In this document: positions 1-11,214 of the stretch, one piece after another
Layout of the letters: every line of letters begins with the position of its first letter
Position numbering within the stretch: the stretch's first letter is position 1
Assembly: GCA_018257865.1 (NCBI GenBank)
Contig: JAEUBA010000026.1
Coordinates: 186,001 to 250,000 of the forward strand
Length of the DNA: 64,000 nucleotides
Direction: 5' to 3'
Origin: Stereocaulon alpinum
Taxonomy: Eukaryota; Ascomycota; Lecanoromycetes; Lecanorales; Stereocaulaceae
Program-made: the position numbers and the translations under genes
Notes under the pieces: generated by a model
Database searches by the model: none
Told to the model about the DNA's origin: nothing
What the model saw: the letters and a program-made list of their open reading frames with translations, nothing else

Positions 1-821
1 TCGCGTCTATCACCGCACAATCAGCGAAGCTCATAGACACGGCTGATTTCTAGACTAACAGTAAACGATGTTCTGACAGTCCATAATCCTATGTCCTACG
101 GTATGTCCCTTTTTCATACTTCTCGAGCATCTACTTCGGCCCTTCATGAGCTCGTACTGCTTCCCAGACAGCCTTCGGTCTGTGTGATCAGCTTGCATAA
201 TCTTTGTCCCTTTTTCACACCACCGAGTGTCTATGATGAATAATGGTAAAAGGTCTGATTGCAAGACACTCTTATGGTTCTTGTCTCCTTGTGGCCCCGC
301 ACATGCCAAGTCGTCTCAGTTAGCACCTCAGCAAGGGAGACTGTTCAAAGTTGATGAGCAGAACTCTGTATTTGATGTGTACATGCACAGGCTACAGCCG
401 CCCCACTTACTGGAACGTCGAGTCTGTTGATATTCAAGACTTTGTCGTCAATGGCAGTGGGGCACAGAGCGACGAAGAGTACAGGCGGAATTACTGCAGA
501 CTGTCTTGGCTATGCCGATCGTGTATGGGAGCTCAGAAGCCTAAGAATTGTGCAATCTGAAGACTGAAGACTGAAAAGACCTGAGACATTTTCATACCTT
601 CTACATTGCACCAGCGGTCACTCTGTTCGCGTATTTTCAGGTCAACGTACACAAGCTGACGATGGTCACATAGGACTTGGCTTCAGCAGGGTGTATGACT
701 AAGGCAATCTGTCAGCGTTTGAATTTGCCGACGAAAGGCATGCGGCATTGAGACATTACTACACAGTACAGATTCCGTTTTATGTGTGGTCATGCGAGCA
801 TAATTGAGCAAACCTGGGGTA
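1..821. other. left-edge intergenic DNA
   Basis: No convincing gene. Open frames here are under 85 codons, lack recognisable motifs and have no paired splice signals. It is the 3' flank of the eIF2B beta gene. Confidence 0.5.
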
Positions 822-2387
822 TCATTGATATACATCGGATGTATCTAAGTCAAGATCTTCAGCTCGATAGTGATCATCTATAATGCAGTGCAGATAAGAG
901 GGAGCATGACCGCCCCTGGGATAGATGTCAGCATTGCGACTCGCTCAGATTCTGATGGCTGACTTACAGATTCGTGATGTAGAGGCTGACCAGCTCCACG
1001 GGCACATAATCATATAGCGGGTTCTCAACCTCGACCTTATCTACAAAGTCTCCATCCTCGTAGCTAATTACCTTAGATGGATCTCCATTCTCCATCAAAG
1101 AATCTGGATCAAAGGGGTACACAGGACTGAGCTTGTAGACCCCACTAAGCACAACAACTGGCGTAGAATGCAGTTTCGCAGCTTTTGCTATAGCTTTTGC
1201 TCCTGCTGCAGCGATTATGTCACCGTTCACGAGCACCACATGGGTGTCGAGTATAACTTTGTTGACGCGTGACATCAGTGCAAAGACAGCGGAGTCAGGG
1301 ATAAGGACCACAGTAATACCGGCCGCAGTCAATGTTTTCTGAAATACTTCAGCACTCAAAGAATCGTCAGACTCGCTCTTAGTTCTCCCGATAACATCAG
1401 CATGGGTGGCTTCATGGTTGTTAGGGTATGCTTCGGCGTGCACCACAGTAAACTTTCTTTTGGCCGCTGCCTTCAAAAGGAACTTTTGAATAGTGAGTGA
1501 GGATGTGTGAGTGAGGATGACTTCGTTCGAATGAATATGCTCCAATGCGTAGGCGGCTATCTGATCGTCGGCTTGATTTAATTCTTCAAGTATTTCGTGT
1601 ATCCCTTCGACAACTTCGGCTTTGAGGTCTTTGACGGCGCCAGCATTGGCTAAAGCCTGGCTTGAAAGGGATAGGTGGATACTAGGAGACTGCGAGCCAG
1701 GCGTGGCGGTAGGTGAATGGATGTTTGATCGAGGGTGGGAAAGCAGACTAAACATGGATGTCACAGGGGGAGCGGTATTGGTAATTGCGTATGAAGTATG
1801 TGATGTAAGGAGTGGAGGTCGCTGTGGTCGTTCGTCCCCAACCTCTTCCAATATAGAGTCCATCTCCCCATGCCGCAATGGACTTGTCGTCAGTGACCTT
1901 GGAGAGAGTGTTGAGGAATCAGGAGTCCGGGAATTCCGTTCTCTTGGTGTTTGTGGTCGACTGTCTGTACCTGCATCGCTGTATCCACTCGTTTCTCCTT
2001 CTCGGTCCTCCTCTACCTCTTCTCGGATCACACCAAGCACTCGCCGTACTATATTCCCTATTGACAGTTCTCGCGGCTGTGCTGAGATCAATCGTTGTCC
2101 AATTTGCCGTACACGCTCAATGAGTCTTGAAATATCTGTGACCTTTGAGGTCTCCACCACTCGCCTTAATAGTTGGGCTGTTGCAATGGCGCAGGGTCGT
2201 GAATCTCGAATTTGGCGTCTTTTGAATAATCTACGGCAAGTCAGCGAATCCTGAATGTAATGCAGATGGTCCTATGGCCCTACGATACGAGATTATCCAT
2301 GGAAGACTCCACCGAAACGCCCTTACTCCTAACAGATCTGGTAAAGGTCGTCAGGCTAGGAGCCAAGACGCCTGTAGAAGACGGCAT
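822..2387 (-). CDS. GCD7: translation initiation factor eIF2B subunit beta
   Basis: Regulatory subunit of the cytoplasmic eIF2B complex that recharges eIF2 with GTP; the beta subunit helps sense phosphorylated eIF2. Exons read as 2387-2284, 2230-968 and 915-822 give 486 residues. The N-terminal block after the first intron (LFKRRQIRDSR, then AQPRELSIGNIVRRVLG near residue 70) and the Rossmann-like C-terminal half (VVLVNGDIIAAAGAKAIA) are typical of the alpha/beta/delta eIF2B family. The last exon restores the conserved end ITNLGGHAPSYL, which is cut off if the middle exon is read alone. Introns are 53 and 52 nt; the first has the branch-like CTGAC close to its acceptor. A serine/proline-rich insert (about residues 95-200) is longer than in yeast. 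Divergent from NEM1. Confidence 0.93.
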
Positions 2388-2949
2388 AATGCCAGTCTGA
2401 CCCAACTTAATCGTGATTCAGAGTATGTTCCAGAAGACTAGGAGTAACAAGAACTGGTGCACTGTGAATGGTCTGATTTAGCTCGTCTGTAGAAAAGGAT
2501 CGCTGACGAAAGGGTGATCCTAGCATCGAATTGTAATGAGGTGTCTAGTGTGAAGAGTAACAATGTCTCAATTAAATGGCAGCGTCCTTTGTGGAGTTGT
2601 GCAATTATGAGAGCTATGGTAGTACGGTAGGGTAGTGTCTCGGTGACCCGTATAGGATCTACATGCAGATCTTCCGAAACCCATGACCAGCCCTGCCTCG
2701 CCTGCGACCTTTCCCACCGCCATCGTTACAACCTCCAAGCTCCTACGTACAAGGCATTGACTCTTCCAGGCGCAAGAGAAACCTAGCCTTGTATCTAAAG
2801 ATTGCGCGCGATCTTCAATAGGGCAGTCTGTGAGCTCCGTGGATCGCAAAACCCAGACCTTCGTTCCTTAATTTGGGGGCACACGGGGAATTAATTATCA
2901 GCCTAATCTGGGGTGATGAGCATGCGCAACCCCCTGTATTACTCGGGCA
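2388..2949. other. divergent promoter region (GCD7 / NEM1)
   Basis: 562 bp between two divergent starts. A 93-codon frame on the minus strand (2568-2849) has no family resemblance and is not called. No clear operator or repeat seen. Confidence 0.5.
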
Positions 2950-4656
2950 ATGGGAGAGCTGACTGCTTTCAGAAGACTACTAAGCCTGGTTCAGAGATCT
3001 GATGGCTCTTCTCGGACGATGAACTCCCTGAACATACTCTCCGCACGCGTTATTGGTCCCACCCCACCCCAAACACCGATAAGGTCTCGATCCTACAGCG
3101 ACAGCAACCTGAAGTCGAACAATGCGGAGAAGAAGCTAAAAAGAAGCGCTAGTCAGCATGTCAAAGGAGAGCCCTTGGACGTGGCCGAGGAGAAGGAGAC
3201 GGGCCCTATAAGTGAGAAGGCCGACGAAGAAGGCACTGTTGATGCAGTACCAGATGAGACAGACGAGAAGACACCGCTGTTGCTCGATTCACAAGACACT
3301 GAGCCACCACTGAAATCGAGCCAGAAGAACAACAAGCTTCGACTGGCAGCGAAGAGGCTGGTTGCTGCATTGACAGAATCTCTGAAGTGGGTGCTGACTA
3401 CCTTGGCTTCTCCTGGGATCTATCTTATCACTGGATTCTACGATGAGAAAGGCAAGTTCTCTCCCTTACTGCCAATACGGAAGCTTGGCCGGATCGTACC
3501 CAGAAGAAGTGGAAGCAGATCTACAGCGCAAGCCGTTGGCCTTTCTGCTTCCGCGGACTCCTCAAATCATACACCTTCCCCCAGCTCGGACTTCAAGAAC
3601 GCACGGAGAAAAGCACAACCGAAAGACTCCAGGCGCAAGACACAAGGAGCTACTTCGGAATCAGAGGCAGAGACAGGAGAGAAGGTTGTACTCCTAGATA
3701 CCCCAGTGTCGAGCCGACCAAAGATTCAAACCTCATCCTCGTCAGAAGAAGTTCCACAAACCAGGCGATCTATTCGCATTAAGCTTTACAATGAAGACAC
3801 GACTCGGCGGCGGCGAGGAAAGAAGGAAAAGGCCGATGCGACTCGCACAGCGATTACTGCCGGCGAGGGGCAGCAGCCTGCACTTACGGTAGCAAATATC
3901 AAATCGCCTACATCCCCAACTTCTTCTCTCGGGATGACCAAATACCCACGCTCGCCAGCTCCTCCTCGACCGCTCATACCCCGTCGGCAACCCTCATACT
4001 CGGGAATTACATCCTCGCGATCCACTAAACTTACGCAGAAGACCTTGGTGATAGACTTAGATGAGACTCTAATACACAGCTTGGCCAAAGGTGGCAGAAT
4101 GAGCAGCGGCCACATGGTGGAGGTCAAGCTTAACACAGCAGTGGGCTATGGTGGCACCACACTGGGACCTCAACATCCCATCCTTTATTACGTACATAAA
4201 CGACCGCATTGCGACGACTTCCTTCGAAATGTGTGTAAATGGTATAATCTTGTTGTTTTTACGGCTTCAGTGCAGGAATACGCAGACCCGGTTATCGATT
4301 GGCTAGAGCAGGAACGGAAGTACTTTTCGGGAAGATACTATCGGCAACACTGCACCTACAGGAACGGGGCGTACATCAAGGATCTGAGCTCGGTGGAACC
4401 TGATTTGAGCAAGGTCATGATCCTGGACAACAGCCCTTTGAGTTATATATTTCACGAGGGTAAGACATCTGCATATCTGCAAACCCTTCCTGACTAATTA
4501 CACACAGACAACGCAATACCCATTGAGGGGTGGATTAACGATCCCACCGACAATGACCTTTTACACCTAGTCCCGATTCTGGAGGCTTTACAGTATGTTA
4601 CCGATGTTCGGGCCCTCTTGGCGTTGCGGAGGGGCGAAGTGGACGCTTCACATTGA
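2950..4656 (+). CDS. NEM1: Nem1-type CTD-like phosphatase
   Basis: Catalytic subunit of the Nem1-Spo7 phosphatase at the nuclear/ER membrane, which activates the lipin Pah1 and so steers lipids to triacylglycerol. Exons 2950-4459 and 4508-4656 give 552 residues. The C-terminal third is an FCP/SCP phosphatase domain with the catalytic DLDET motif (VIDLDETLIHS, about residue 365), followed by ILYYVHKRPHCDDFL, VVFTASVQEYADPV and MILDNSPLSY. Exon 2 supplies the usual end (NAIPIEGWINDPTDNDLL). A hydrophobic stretch near residues 140-160 probably anchors it; the N-terminal half is serine-rich and disordered. A second in-frame ATG at 3019 (MNSLNILSAR) may be the true start. The intron is 48 nt. Confidence 0.92.
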
Positions 4657-4911
4657 GCTTGTATTGCACTGCATCCGCTGGATTTGGTAAAGAGCGGCTG
4701 AGATTATGTTTTTTCTTCGTGTCAATGGTTATAGAACCGTTTTCAACCCACACATTAGTCCTCTTCGACCTTATGTTTGAAAATTCTGGCTATTAGCTCC
4801 TCACCCTACAATTGCTTAGAGACAAACCCGTACAATCGAGACCAGCGTCTGATTCAAGCAGTCATGGCTCTGTAAACCTTCATGGTAGGGCTATTCCCAA
4901 TTACTTGTGCG

Positions 4912-5762
4912 TTATGGCAGCGCCATACCAAGCAGGAATGCTGGCTCCTCAATGTTGTGATGCTGATAGCTGCTGGGTGTCGGTACGACAACTGACCACA
5001 AGGACTCAGAGCATACCTAAGGATACCGATGCCGCCAGGCTCCAGCATCGCTGATAATGGAAAGTCCATAGAATATCCAAGCCATCTCCTAGTGAAGGCC
5101 CTAAGAACGTGTCCATGTGCGATCTAACAACGAGGGGTTAGCAATTTCGCAAACCATGGCTTAGGCTGTATGCGGACTTACGAGAAGGACATTGCAAGCC
5201 TTGTTCTCACCATGCATATTTGGAGCATGAAGCTCACGGATCTTTGTAATCAATTTATCCACTCGCTCTCGTACCTGTTCAGGTGATCTATAGCCATCAG
5301 CCCATAAACATGATGTTCTTTTCAGCAGTCAACATACTCGCCGCCTTCACAACCATGCTTAAAGACGTCAAAATCCTTGGCATTGAGACCTCTCTGGCCC
5401 CTCAACTGCTTGATCTCGGCAGTCCTTAAGCCTTCGTAGTCGCCATAGCCCCATTCCACCAAGTCCGCCGTAAAGTCGACTTTGCCCAGAAGCTTCTCGC
5501 GAGTCGCAGGCTCGAACATCATTTCATACGTCTTGCGAGCCCGTTGCATCGGGCTCACAAAGATAGCACTTAGGTCCTCGGGATCGATCAATCTGCCGGG
5601 TCCGACCAACTGTCCTGCTGAGCTCGAGATTTGAGTTTCTCCAAACTGTGTGAGAGGTATGTCCGCTGTTGAGCCGGTCCAGCGGCCGTCGATGGTCCAT
5701 TCAGTTTGACCATGACGAGCGAGGAAGACACGAGGTGTGCCAGCATCTTTGTCGGGAGCCAT
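4912..5762 (-). CDS. SHB17: histidine-phosphatase family sugar bisphosphatase (Shb17-like)
   Basis: Probably sedoheptulose-1,7-bisphosphatase, feeding ribose-phosphate synthesis in the cytosol. Exons 5762-5338, 5287-5182, 5123-5017 and 4969-4912 give 231 residues. The phosphohistidine motif RHGQTEW lies near residue 16, the proton donor region VEWGYGDYEG near 105, and the second catalytic His in IAHGHVLRAF opens exon 3. The end (GGIGILSYQHHNIEEPAF) matches the yeast Shb17 C terminus as I recall it. Introns are 50, 58 and 47 nt. An upstream in-frame ATG at 5786 would add eight residues; the 5762 start fits the family better. Lies 118 bp downstream of the CoA gene on the same strand. A broader phosphoglycerate-mutase-like role cannot be excluded. 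Confidence 0.87.
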
Positions 5763-5880
5763 GACAAGAGAAAGAGGCGGTAACAACTTTGGAGGTTAGG
5801 CTCTTAAGCGAAGCTGCGGGGTATTCCTGCGCAGAAGCGTTCCCAGGCTGAGTGTCTGCTGGTAACACAAGCGCCAGACG

Positions 5881-6678
5881 TCACCTTTTAGTTTCGTCTT
5901 TGAGACTCAATCTTTGTTTGATAACCCATACGACTTTGTTCCATTCTCGCATTGCGCCGTTCCCCGAGTCACCACAAGCCAGTTCCTTCTCCACTGGCCT
6001 CAAGACTTCGACCCAACCGTCTCCAATCTCTTTCCACCCCCATTCCCCTTCTAGAACCTTGAGCTGTTTCCTGGTAACCGGATGCTTCCACATGCCTGTG
6101 TTCATTGCCGGACATACCACAATACGCTTTTTCTTGCTTCCCTCGATCTCGCCAGTAGTATCCCACGCCCTCACAACAGATAGTAGGAGATTATCTGCAA
6201 TGCCCATTGTCATCTTAGCCATAGAATTGCATGACAAGGGCGCGATGACAAGTATATTCGCCCAGCGTCGTAACTCGATGTGGAGTATACCATCTCCTCG
6301 TACCCAGGGCTTTTTCCATTCGTCTTCATCTCGATAGATACCATCAACGTTCTTCTCTTGCAGGATGGACTCGAGATGGGGTTGTTCTTCGCTCTGACCT
6401 GCTAGAAAATTTTCAGCAGACTTAGTGACAATAATGCGAATTGATAGATCATCGTAGGGAGATAACGCGTTCACAATATTTGGAAGCTTGATTGTTGCGA
6501 CGCTGCCGCTGGCAGCTAGGAGAAGGTGTTTCTTTTTGTCGTCGGCATACTCTGATGCAACGAAATGGGCGGACTGGCTCTTTGGCTGTTGAGGTGCTGG
6601 CTGCGTAGGCTGGCCGGGTTCGCCTACTCTTCTACCTCGAACCCCATTGACCCCGAAGACGCTGTCTTCTTTTCGCAT
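5881..6678 (-). CDS. phosphopantothenoylcysteine decarboxylase (Hal3/Cab3 family)
   Basis: FMN enzyme that decarboxylates 4'-phosphopantothenoylcysteine to 4'-phosphopantetheine in CoA synthesis. Single exon, 265 residues. Flavoprotein features in order: AASGSVATIKL (FMN site, about residue 55), the catalytic-His segment HIELRRWA (about 130), IAPLSCNSMAK, the substrate motif CPAMNTGMW (about 185), and the flap Cys in LACGDSGNGAM (about 235). The compact size, without the acidic tail and long N-terminus of yeast Hal3/Vhs3, suggests a self-sufficient decarboxylase. In yeast the active site is assembled between Cab3 and Hal3/Vhs3; here His and Cys sit in one chain. Divergent from GRX5 over a 228-bp shared promoter region. 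Confidence 0.9.
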   Translation of the reverse strand: MRKEDSVFGVNGVRGRRVGEPGQPTQPAPQQPKSQSAHFVASEYADDKKKHLLLAASGSVATIKLPNIVNALSPYDDLSIRIIVTKSAENFLAGQSEEQPHLESILQEKNVDGIYRDEDEWKKPWVRGDGILHIELRRWANILVIAPLSCNSMAKMTMGIADNLLLSVVRAWDTTGEIEGSKKKRIVVCPAMNTGMWKHPVTRKQLKVLEGEWGWKEIGDGWVEVLRPVEKELACGDSGNGAMREWNKVVWVIKQRLSLKDETKR

Positions 6679-6906
6679 GCTCGTAGGATCTGATGATGGT
6701 TGAGGCTAGTGTAGACGCGTGGGTGTAGAAGATCGGCTCTGTAAACATAGAAATTGCGTCATATGGTGATGTTCAGACGTAAGATTAGCTTTCCCGAACG
6801 CTATCGCCATCATTGTCAGATCACGAGAACCTCTCAGTATGTTATCAAGAACTATGTTTTCAACGGTCAGTAATGTGGCAGCTGCCTAGGACTTCGTTGC
6901 TAAGAG

Positions 6907-7423
6907 ATGCAGGCCTTCCGGCATGCATCGAGACCTTCGCGGCCGATCGCCGCCTCGCTCGTCCAACTGCACCCCATGCGCCTCACACCTTTACAGTTAC
7001 GCCTCCTGTCAACGCAGACGAGGACAGCCATAGACCAAGCAGTGGCTTCGAAACCTGTTGTTCTGTTTATGAAAGGGACACCAGAGATACCGCAGTGTGG
7101 TTTCTCAAGAGCGAGCATACAGATATTAGGATTACAGGGTGTGGATCCGAGTAAATTCTCAGCATTCAATGTGTTAGAAGATGAAGAGCTTAGGCAGGGT
7201 ACGACCGTCACTCTTACTAGGATTTACTGGGAAAAGCATTGACTCAGAGTCTCTAGGTCTAAAAGAATACTCGGACTGGCCTACGATACCGCAGCTTTAT
7301 GTTGATAAGGAGTTTGTTGGGGGTTGCGACATACTGATGTCGATGCATCAGAATGGAGAGCTCTCGAAGATGCTCGAAGAGAAGGGAGTACTGGTCCCTG
7401 CAGAAGCATCACCAGCACAATAG
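6907..7423 (+). CDS. GRX5: mitochondrial monothiol glutaredoxin
   Basis: Matrix glutaredoxin that hands Fe-S clusters from the Isu scaffold to acceptors. Exons 6907-7198 and 7257-7423 (58-nt intron) give 152 residues. The first ~38 residues are Arg/Ser/Leu-rich with no acids, as expected for a mitochondrial presequence. The Grx domain follows: VVLFMKGTP, the monothiol active site CGFS (about residue 64), WPTIPQLYV with the cis-proline (TIP), and the GSH-binding GGCDI. All signature residues are intact. Confidence 0.93.
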
Positions 7424-7938
7424 AGATTGCATAGCATTCCATCAGTATCCAAGCGTCTCATATGACGACGGTGCGCCGCCAGCCAGTTGAAGATGTCCTA
7501 ATCGCGTGACCATTGTAGAGCACGCCCGTTTATGTTAGCAAGAGCAAAACGCTGCCCCGTGCTAAGTTGCTGTTTTGGTGATTGTGAAGAATATGGGATG
7601 GGTAAAACTCACTAGCGCCGTGGTCATCACCACTGCATGAAGGCCCGACATTCAGCGCACCCTCTGCGTCATTCGACAAGAAGAAGGCTGGGAATAAATG
7701 GAAGGCTGGGGAGGTTGGAATTTCCTCCTACTTTTCCTATACAGAGATTTTACCAGATCCTTTCCTTCCCGCAGCTACTCATAACCACCTCTACTGATCT
7801 ACTTTGATACCAACCTTCCAAGTCTTTACCTTCCGAAACCTACCCAATACCACTTCTACGTCTCTACTTACATATCCACGTATGTTGTCAATTTCTTACC
7901 TCAATCTCCGATATACAGGAACTCGGAAATTCATCAGC
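7424..7938. other. intergenic / 5' leader
   Basis: 515 bp between GRX5 and the next gene. The open frame of the downstream gene continues upstream to an ATG at 7804, but the composition of 7700-7930 is pyrimidine-rich and leader-like. No other feature seen. Confidence 0.4.
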
Positions 7939-8901
7939 ATGTACAACGCGGCGAATCCCAAAGCAGGCAATACACGCCACACCAAGAAGACTGTCTCGAC
8001 CAATGCAATGTTCACCAAGTACAAGCCGGCCCGTTCAATGTTCAAGAAGCTCCAGAAAGACGGTCGAGACATGAACAAGATTGCACGTATGAAGTTGGAC
8101 ATCGAACGTGCCAACGAGATCTCTAGGATGAAGGGCTGCAAGATAGAGAAGAGTACCAAGCAGCGCAAGCACAAACAGCGACCAGTAAATTCGCTAGCTA
8201 CAGCATACCCTGGTAAGTCCTCTCTATTTCTGACCATCTCCTAGCTACTAAATATCTACAGATGCTACTGAGGTGTCTCGAGACCACATCCAAGCCACAG
8301 CCAACGCCGACATCGACTCCACTCAGCAACTACTCACAGCACGTCTCAACGAACTCAATGCTGCTTTCAGCGAGCTGGAGCAGGAGATCTTCAAAACCAA
8401 TGAAGCATCACTCGAGCCTTTCAAAAACACAGAGCTCGCATGGACTTCTGCTGACGAGACTCGCACCGGCAAGACCACTTTGAGCCACCGCATGAAGGCG
8501 TTCTTGAAGACACTTGAGCTCGAAGAAAAGGAGCTTAATCTTACTCAGGAAGAATGGAACAGCGTTCACGACGAGCTGATGAAGTCTGTAGTCCAGACCT
8601 TTGGTACCGAGGTCGTCAATGCTTGGGACTATGGCGCTGTTGACCCTGAAGACTTCGTAAGTGACGAACAGCGAGCGATGAGAGAGGTGTTTGAGGCCGA
8701 GAGAAAGCAATATCTCGAGCAGATTGAGGAGGCCAGCATGGTGGGTATGAAGCAGATGAAGGACAGCGAGAAGGTAAGCTGACTCCTATCGGGTACACGT
8801 GTTTCAATACTGATCAGCTATCTCTACAGAAACTACAGCTCAAGCAGAAGAAGGACTTGGATGGGTTGATGGCTGTCATGGGGAATGACGATGACTTCTG
8901 A
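7939..8901 (+). CDS. uncharacterised basic coiled-coil protein
   Basis: I do not recognise the family. Exons 7939-8212, 8262-8773 and 8830-8901 give 285 residues. The N-terminal ~95 residues are very basic (lysine, arginine and methionine rich, KHTKK-like), which suggests RNA/DNA binding or nuclear/nucleolar location; the rest is a long charged helix with heptad-like Leu/Glu spacing, ending in a short acidic tail (GNDDDF). The start at 7939 is chosen because coding character begins there; an in-frame ATG at 7804 would add 45 residues of unconvincing composition. Introns are 49 and 56 nt. The last intron and exon are duplicated just downstream (8907-9096). Confidence 0.75.
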
Positions 8902-8906
8902 ACGGG

Positions 8907-9096
8907 GAGAAGGTAAGCTGACTCCTTTCGGGTACGCGTGTCTCGTTACTGACCGCTTCCGCTTACAGAGAGTATACTCCAGCAGAAGAGGTTCGATAAA
9001 GAATTAGCGGAGATCATGGGTGGGGACGATGGTTACTGGGTGCAGCCATGGCTTGGTACATCTAGCGAGAATCTCTATGCCAATGGCCATATCTGA
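8907..9096 (+). pseudogene. degenerate tandem copy of the preceding gene's last intron and exon
   Basis: The segment from GAGAAG|GTAAGCTGACTCC at 8768 recurs at 8907, offset 139 bp. Both copies carry a 56-nt intron-like stretch (8774-8829 and 8913-8968) with the same donor and a CAG acceptor. The second exon copy, read from 8971, gives LQQKRFDKELAEIMGGDD, which parallels LQLKQKKDLDGLMAVMGNDD of the real terminal exon, and stays open to a TGA at 9094-9096. It lies after the gene's stop codon. Splicing the first donor to the second acceptor puts it in another frame that ends after 12 codons, so it looks decayed, though an alternative terminal exon is possible. Confidence 0.6.
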
Positions 9097-9836
9097 TGGC
9101 TGTCGGTATTGATGCAATGTCGATGGAAGCGAGATACAGGCTATGACTCCTCTGAGTTGAATAGTCTCGTCTCATTAAGGTGCTGATACAGGAATATTCT
9201 CTACACTAGCGCATGTGTTGCTTCTCACAACATCCAGTCTCTTTCGTTTCGTCAGCACCAGCAAGCGAAGGATCCACAATAGCTAGCACTAGATAGTCCT
9301 CCTTTGATAGCAATCACATACAGAAAATCATCCCACTGCCAAATGACTTGCAAGAGATTGCTGCCGAATTTTCGACAACGGCGGGTTCCAGCGGCTTGCA
9401 CCGGCTCAGTCCGCATCGTCATGCCAGCCTGGCCCTGAAATTATCTGGAAACCCAAAATCCAAAAGCGATATCGCTTGTTTTGACATGTGAGTCAACGCT
9501 ATTGACCGCGTGCCGTTCCATGCGCCTCCTATTCGCAAGTCGCCGATGCCGTAGGAGTTGGAATCCTTATCTGTAAGCTACGAGATCCTGCCGGCTAGCT
9601 GCATTGTGAGATATATAGGGTTGACCGCTCCTCGAAATATCAATTGTTTACTATTCATTATCAATCGCTAGAATTCTTCAAGTGGCCTGGCTCTCATCTG
9701 CCCTCTGATTGTATTGCCTTCACTGCGTTTGACCAGCTGTTTGACCGCCCAAGTAGTATCAAGCTACTCTCCATCTTGCCTCAGTGGTGACGAACAAGAA
9801 AACATCTGCGTCCTCATAGAAAATCGACTCCTCGTA
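9097..9836. other. upstream region of the aminotransferase gene
   Basis: 740 bp with no gene. It holds a Gcn4/CpcA-type site (9489-9495) and a TATATAG stretch near 9611-9618. The open frame running into the aminotransferase from 9714 has no ATG before 9837. Confidence 0.5.
9489..9495 (+). promoter_or_regulatory. Gcn4/CpcA-type TGAGTCA element
   Basis: Perfect match to the palindromic TGASTCA box bound by the bZIP regulator of general amino-acid control, 342 bp upstream of the branched-chain aminotransferase ATG. Functional assignment is inference from position and the pathway of the downstream gene. Confidence 0.5.
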
Positions 9837-11214
9837 ATGGCTCCAATTGCTATCCAGAGTGCTTCAGAATACCCCAGCACGGACTTTATGACAAGGTTCA
9901 CAAAACCAATACCATCAGTCACTACCACGGAGCTCACAAATGCCGGCATCAAGCATACCAATGACCCAAAACCACAAATAAATGAGCTTAATGCCTCCAA
10001 ACTCGTCTTCGAACGCAACACCAGCCCCAAAGCAGTTCCCGAACCCAATTCCCCAGAAGTGTGGGCGCAGAATGTCTGCACCGACCACATGATAACCTGC
10101 TCCTGGACTTCCAGCAACGGCTGGTACGCTCCGAACCTGAGACCCTACGGCCCCCTATCCCTCATGCCCACCGCCTCAGTCTTGCATTACGCAACCGAAT
10201 GCTTCGAAGGCCTCAAGCTCTACCGCGGTTATGATGGCAAGCTTCGCCTCTTTCGTCCGGATCGCAATTGCCAGCGAATGTTGACCAGTGCCACCCGTAT
10301 AGCGTTGCCGGCTTTTGATCCTAAGGAGCTGCAAAAGCTGATTGAGGTTTTGGTGGCGACTGATGGGGAGAAGTGGTTACCAAAGAGCAGGCCGGGGAGC
10401 TTCTTGTACCTCAGGCCGACTATGATTGCGAATGATGACCATTTGGGGGTGCGGAAACCGAACGAGGCGCTGCTTTATGTCATTGCTTGTTTGTTTCCTA
10501 GCTTTGATACTGGAAGGGGAACGGCCGCGTTAGATGCGAATCCTGCACTTCGTGAGAAGGAAAGGCCAGGCTTGAAGTTACTGGCAAGCAAGGAAGATAC
10601 CGTGCGTGCATGGCCCGGAGGGTTTGGCTTTGCGAAAGTCGGCGCCAACTATGGGCCATCGTTGATGGCACAGGGTGAAGCGAGAGCCATGGGCTTCGAC
10701 CAGGTGCTGTGGTTACTGGGGAAGGACTGTGATGTTACTGAGGCTGGTGCGAGTAACTTCTTCGTTGTTTGGAGGACAAGAGAGGGGAGACTACAGCTGG
10801 TCACGGCACCCTTGGGGGACAAGATTATTCTAGACGGAGTGACGAGAAAGAGTGTGCTTGAGCTAGCGAGGGAGAGGCTGGGCGGAGAGGTGGAAGTTGT
10901 GGAGAGAAGGTATACAATGTGTGAGGTTGAGGCGACCGTGAAAGAAGGGAGGCTACTGGAGGCATTCGCTGCTGGAACGGCGGTAAGTTCTGCCTACCAA
11001 AGTTTGGAGGGAGAATATACTAACAGGTTTGCAGTTCTTTATTGCACCAGTCTCTAAGATACAATTCAGAGGTGAAGATCTTGAGATACCAATCGAGAAA
11101 GGTGATTCAGGGAAATATACTGCGATTATCAAAACGTGGCTCCACGACATCATGTACGGGCAAGAGCAGCATGAGTGGGGCGTTATAGTGAAAGAAAGGC
11201 AATTTGATGCTTAA
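9837..11214 (+). CDS. branched-chain-amino-acid aminotransferase
   Basis: PLP enzyme of fold type IV that interconverts leucine, isoleucine and valine with their 2-oxo acids. Exons 9837-10982 and 11035-11214 (52-nt intron, branch CTAAC) give 441 residues. Family features: LHYATECFEGLK (about residue 120), FRPDRNCQRM, FLYLRPTMIA, the PLP-lysine region FAKVGANYGPS (about 270), and VTEAGASNFFVVW (about 305). Exon 2 opens with FFIAPVSKIQF and ends with KTWLHDIMYG, the normal C terminus. Length suits a fungal Bat1/Bat2-type enzyme with a ~70-residue N-terminal extension that lacks a strong mitochondrial presequence, so cytosolic or mitochondrial location is open. Confidence 0.92.

Noticed and set aside
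2568..2849. 93-codon minus-strand frame between GCD7 and NEM1
   Set aside because: No family motif, no splice partners, and it lies in a divergent promoter region.
9714..9836. 41-codon upstream extension of the aminotransferase
   Set aside because: No ATG; begins with TTG and has leader-like composition. The ATG at 9837 is used.
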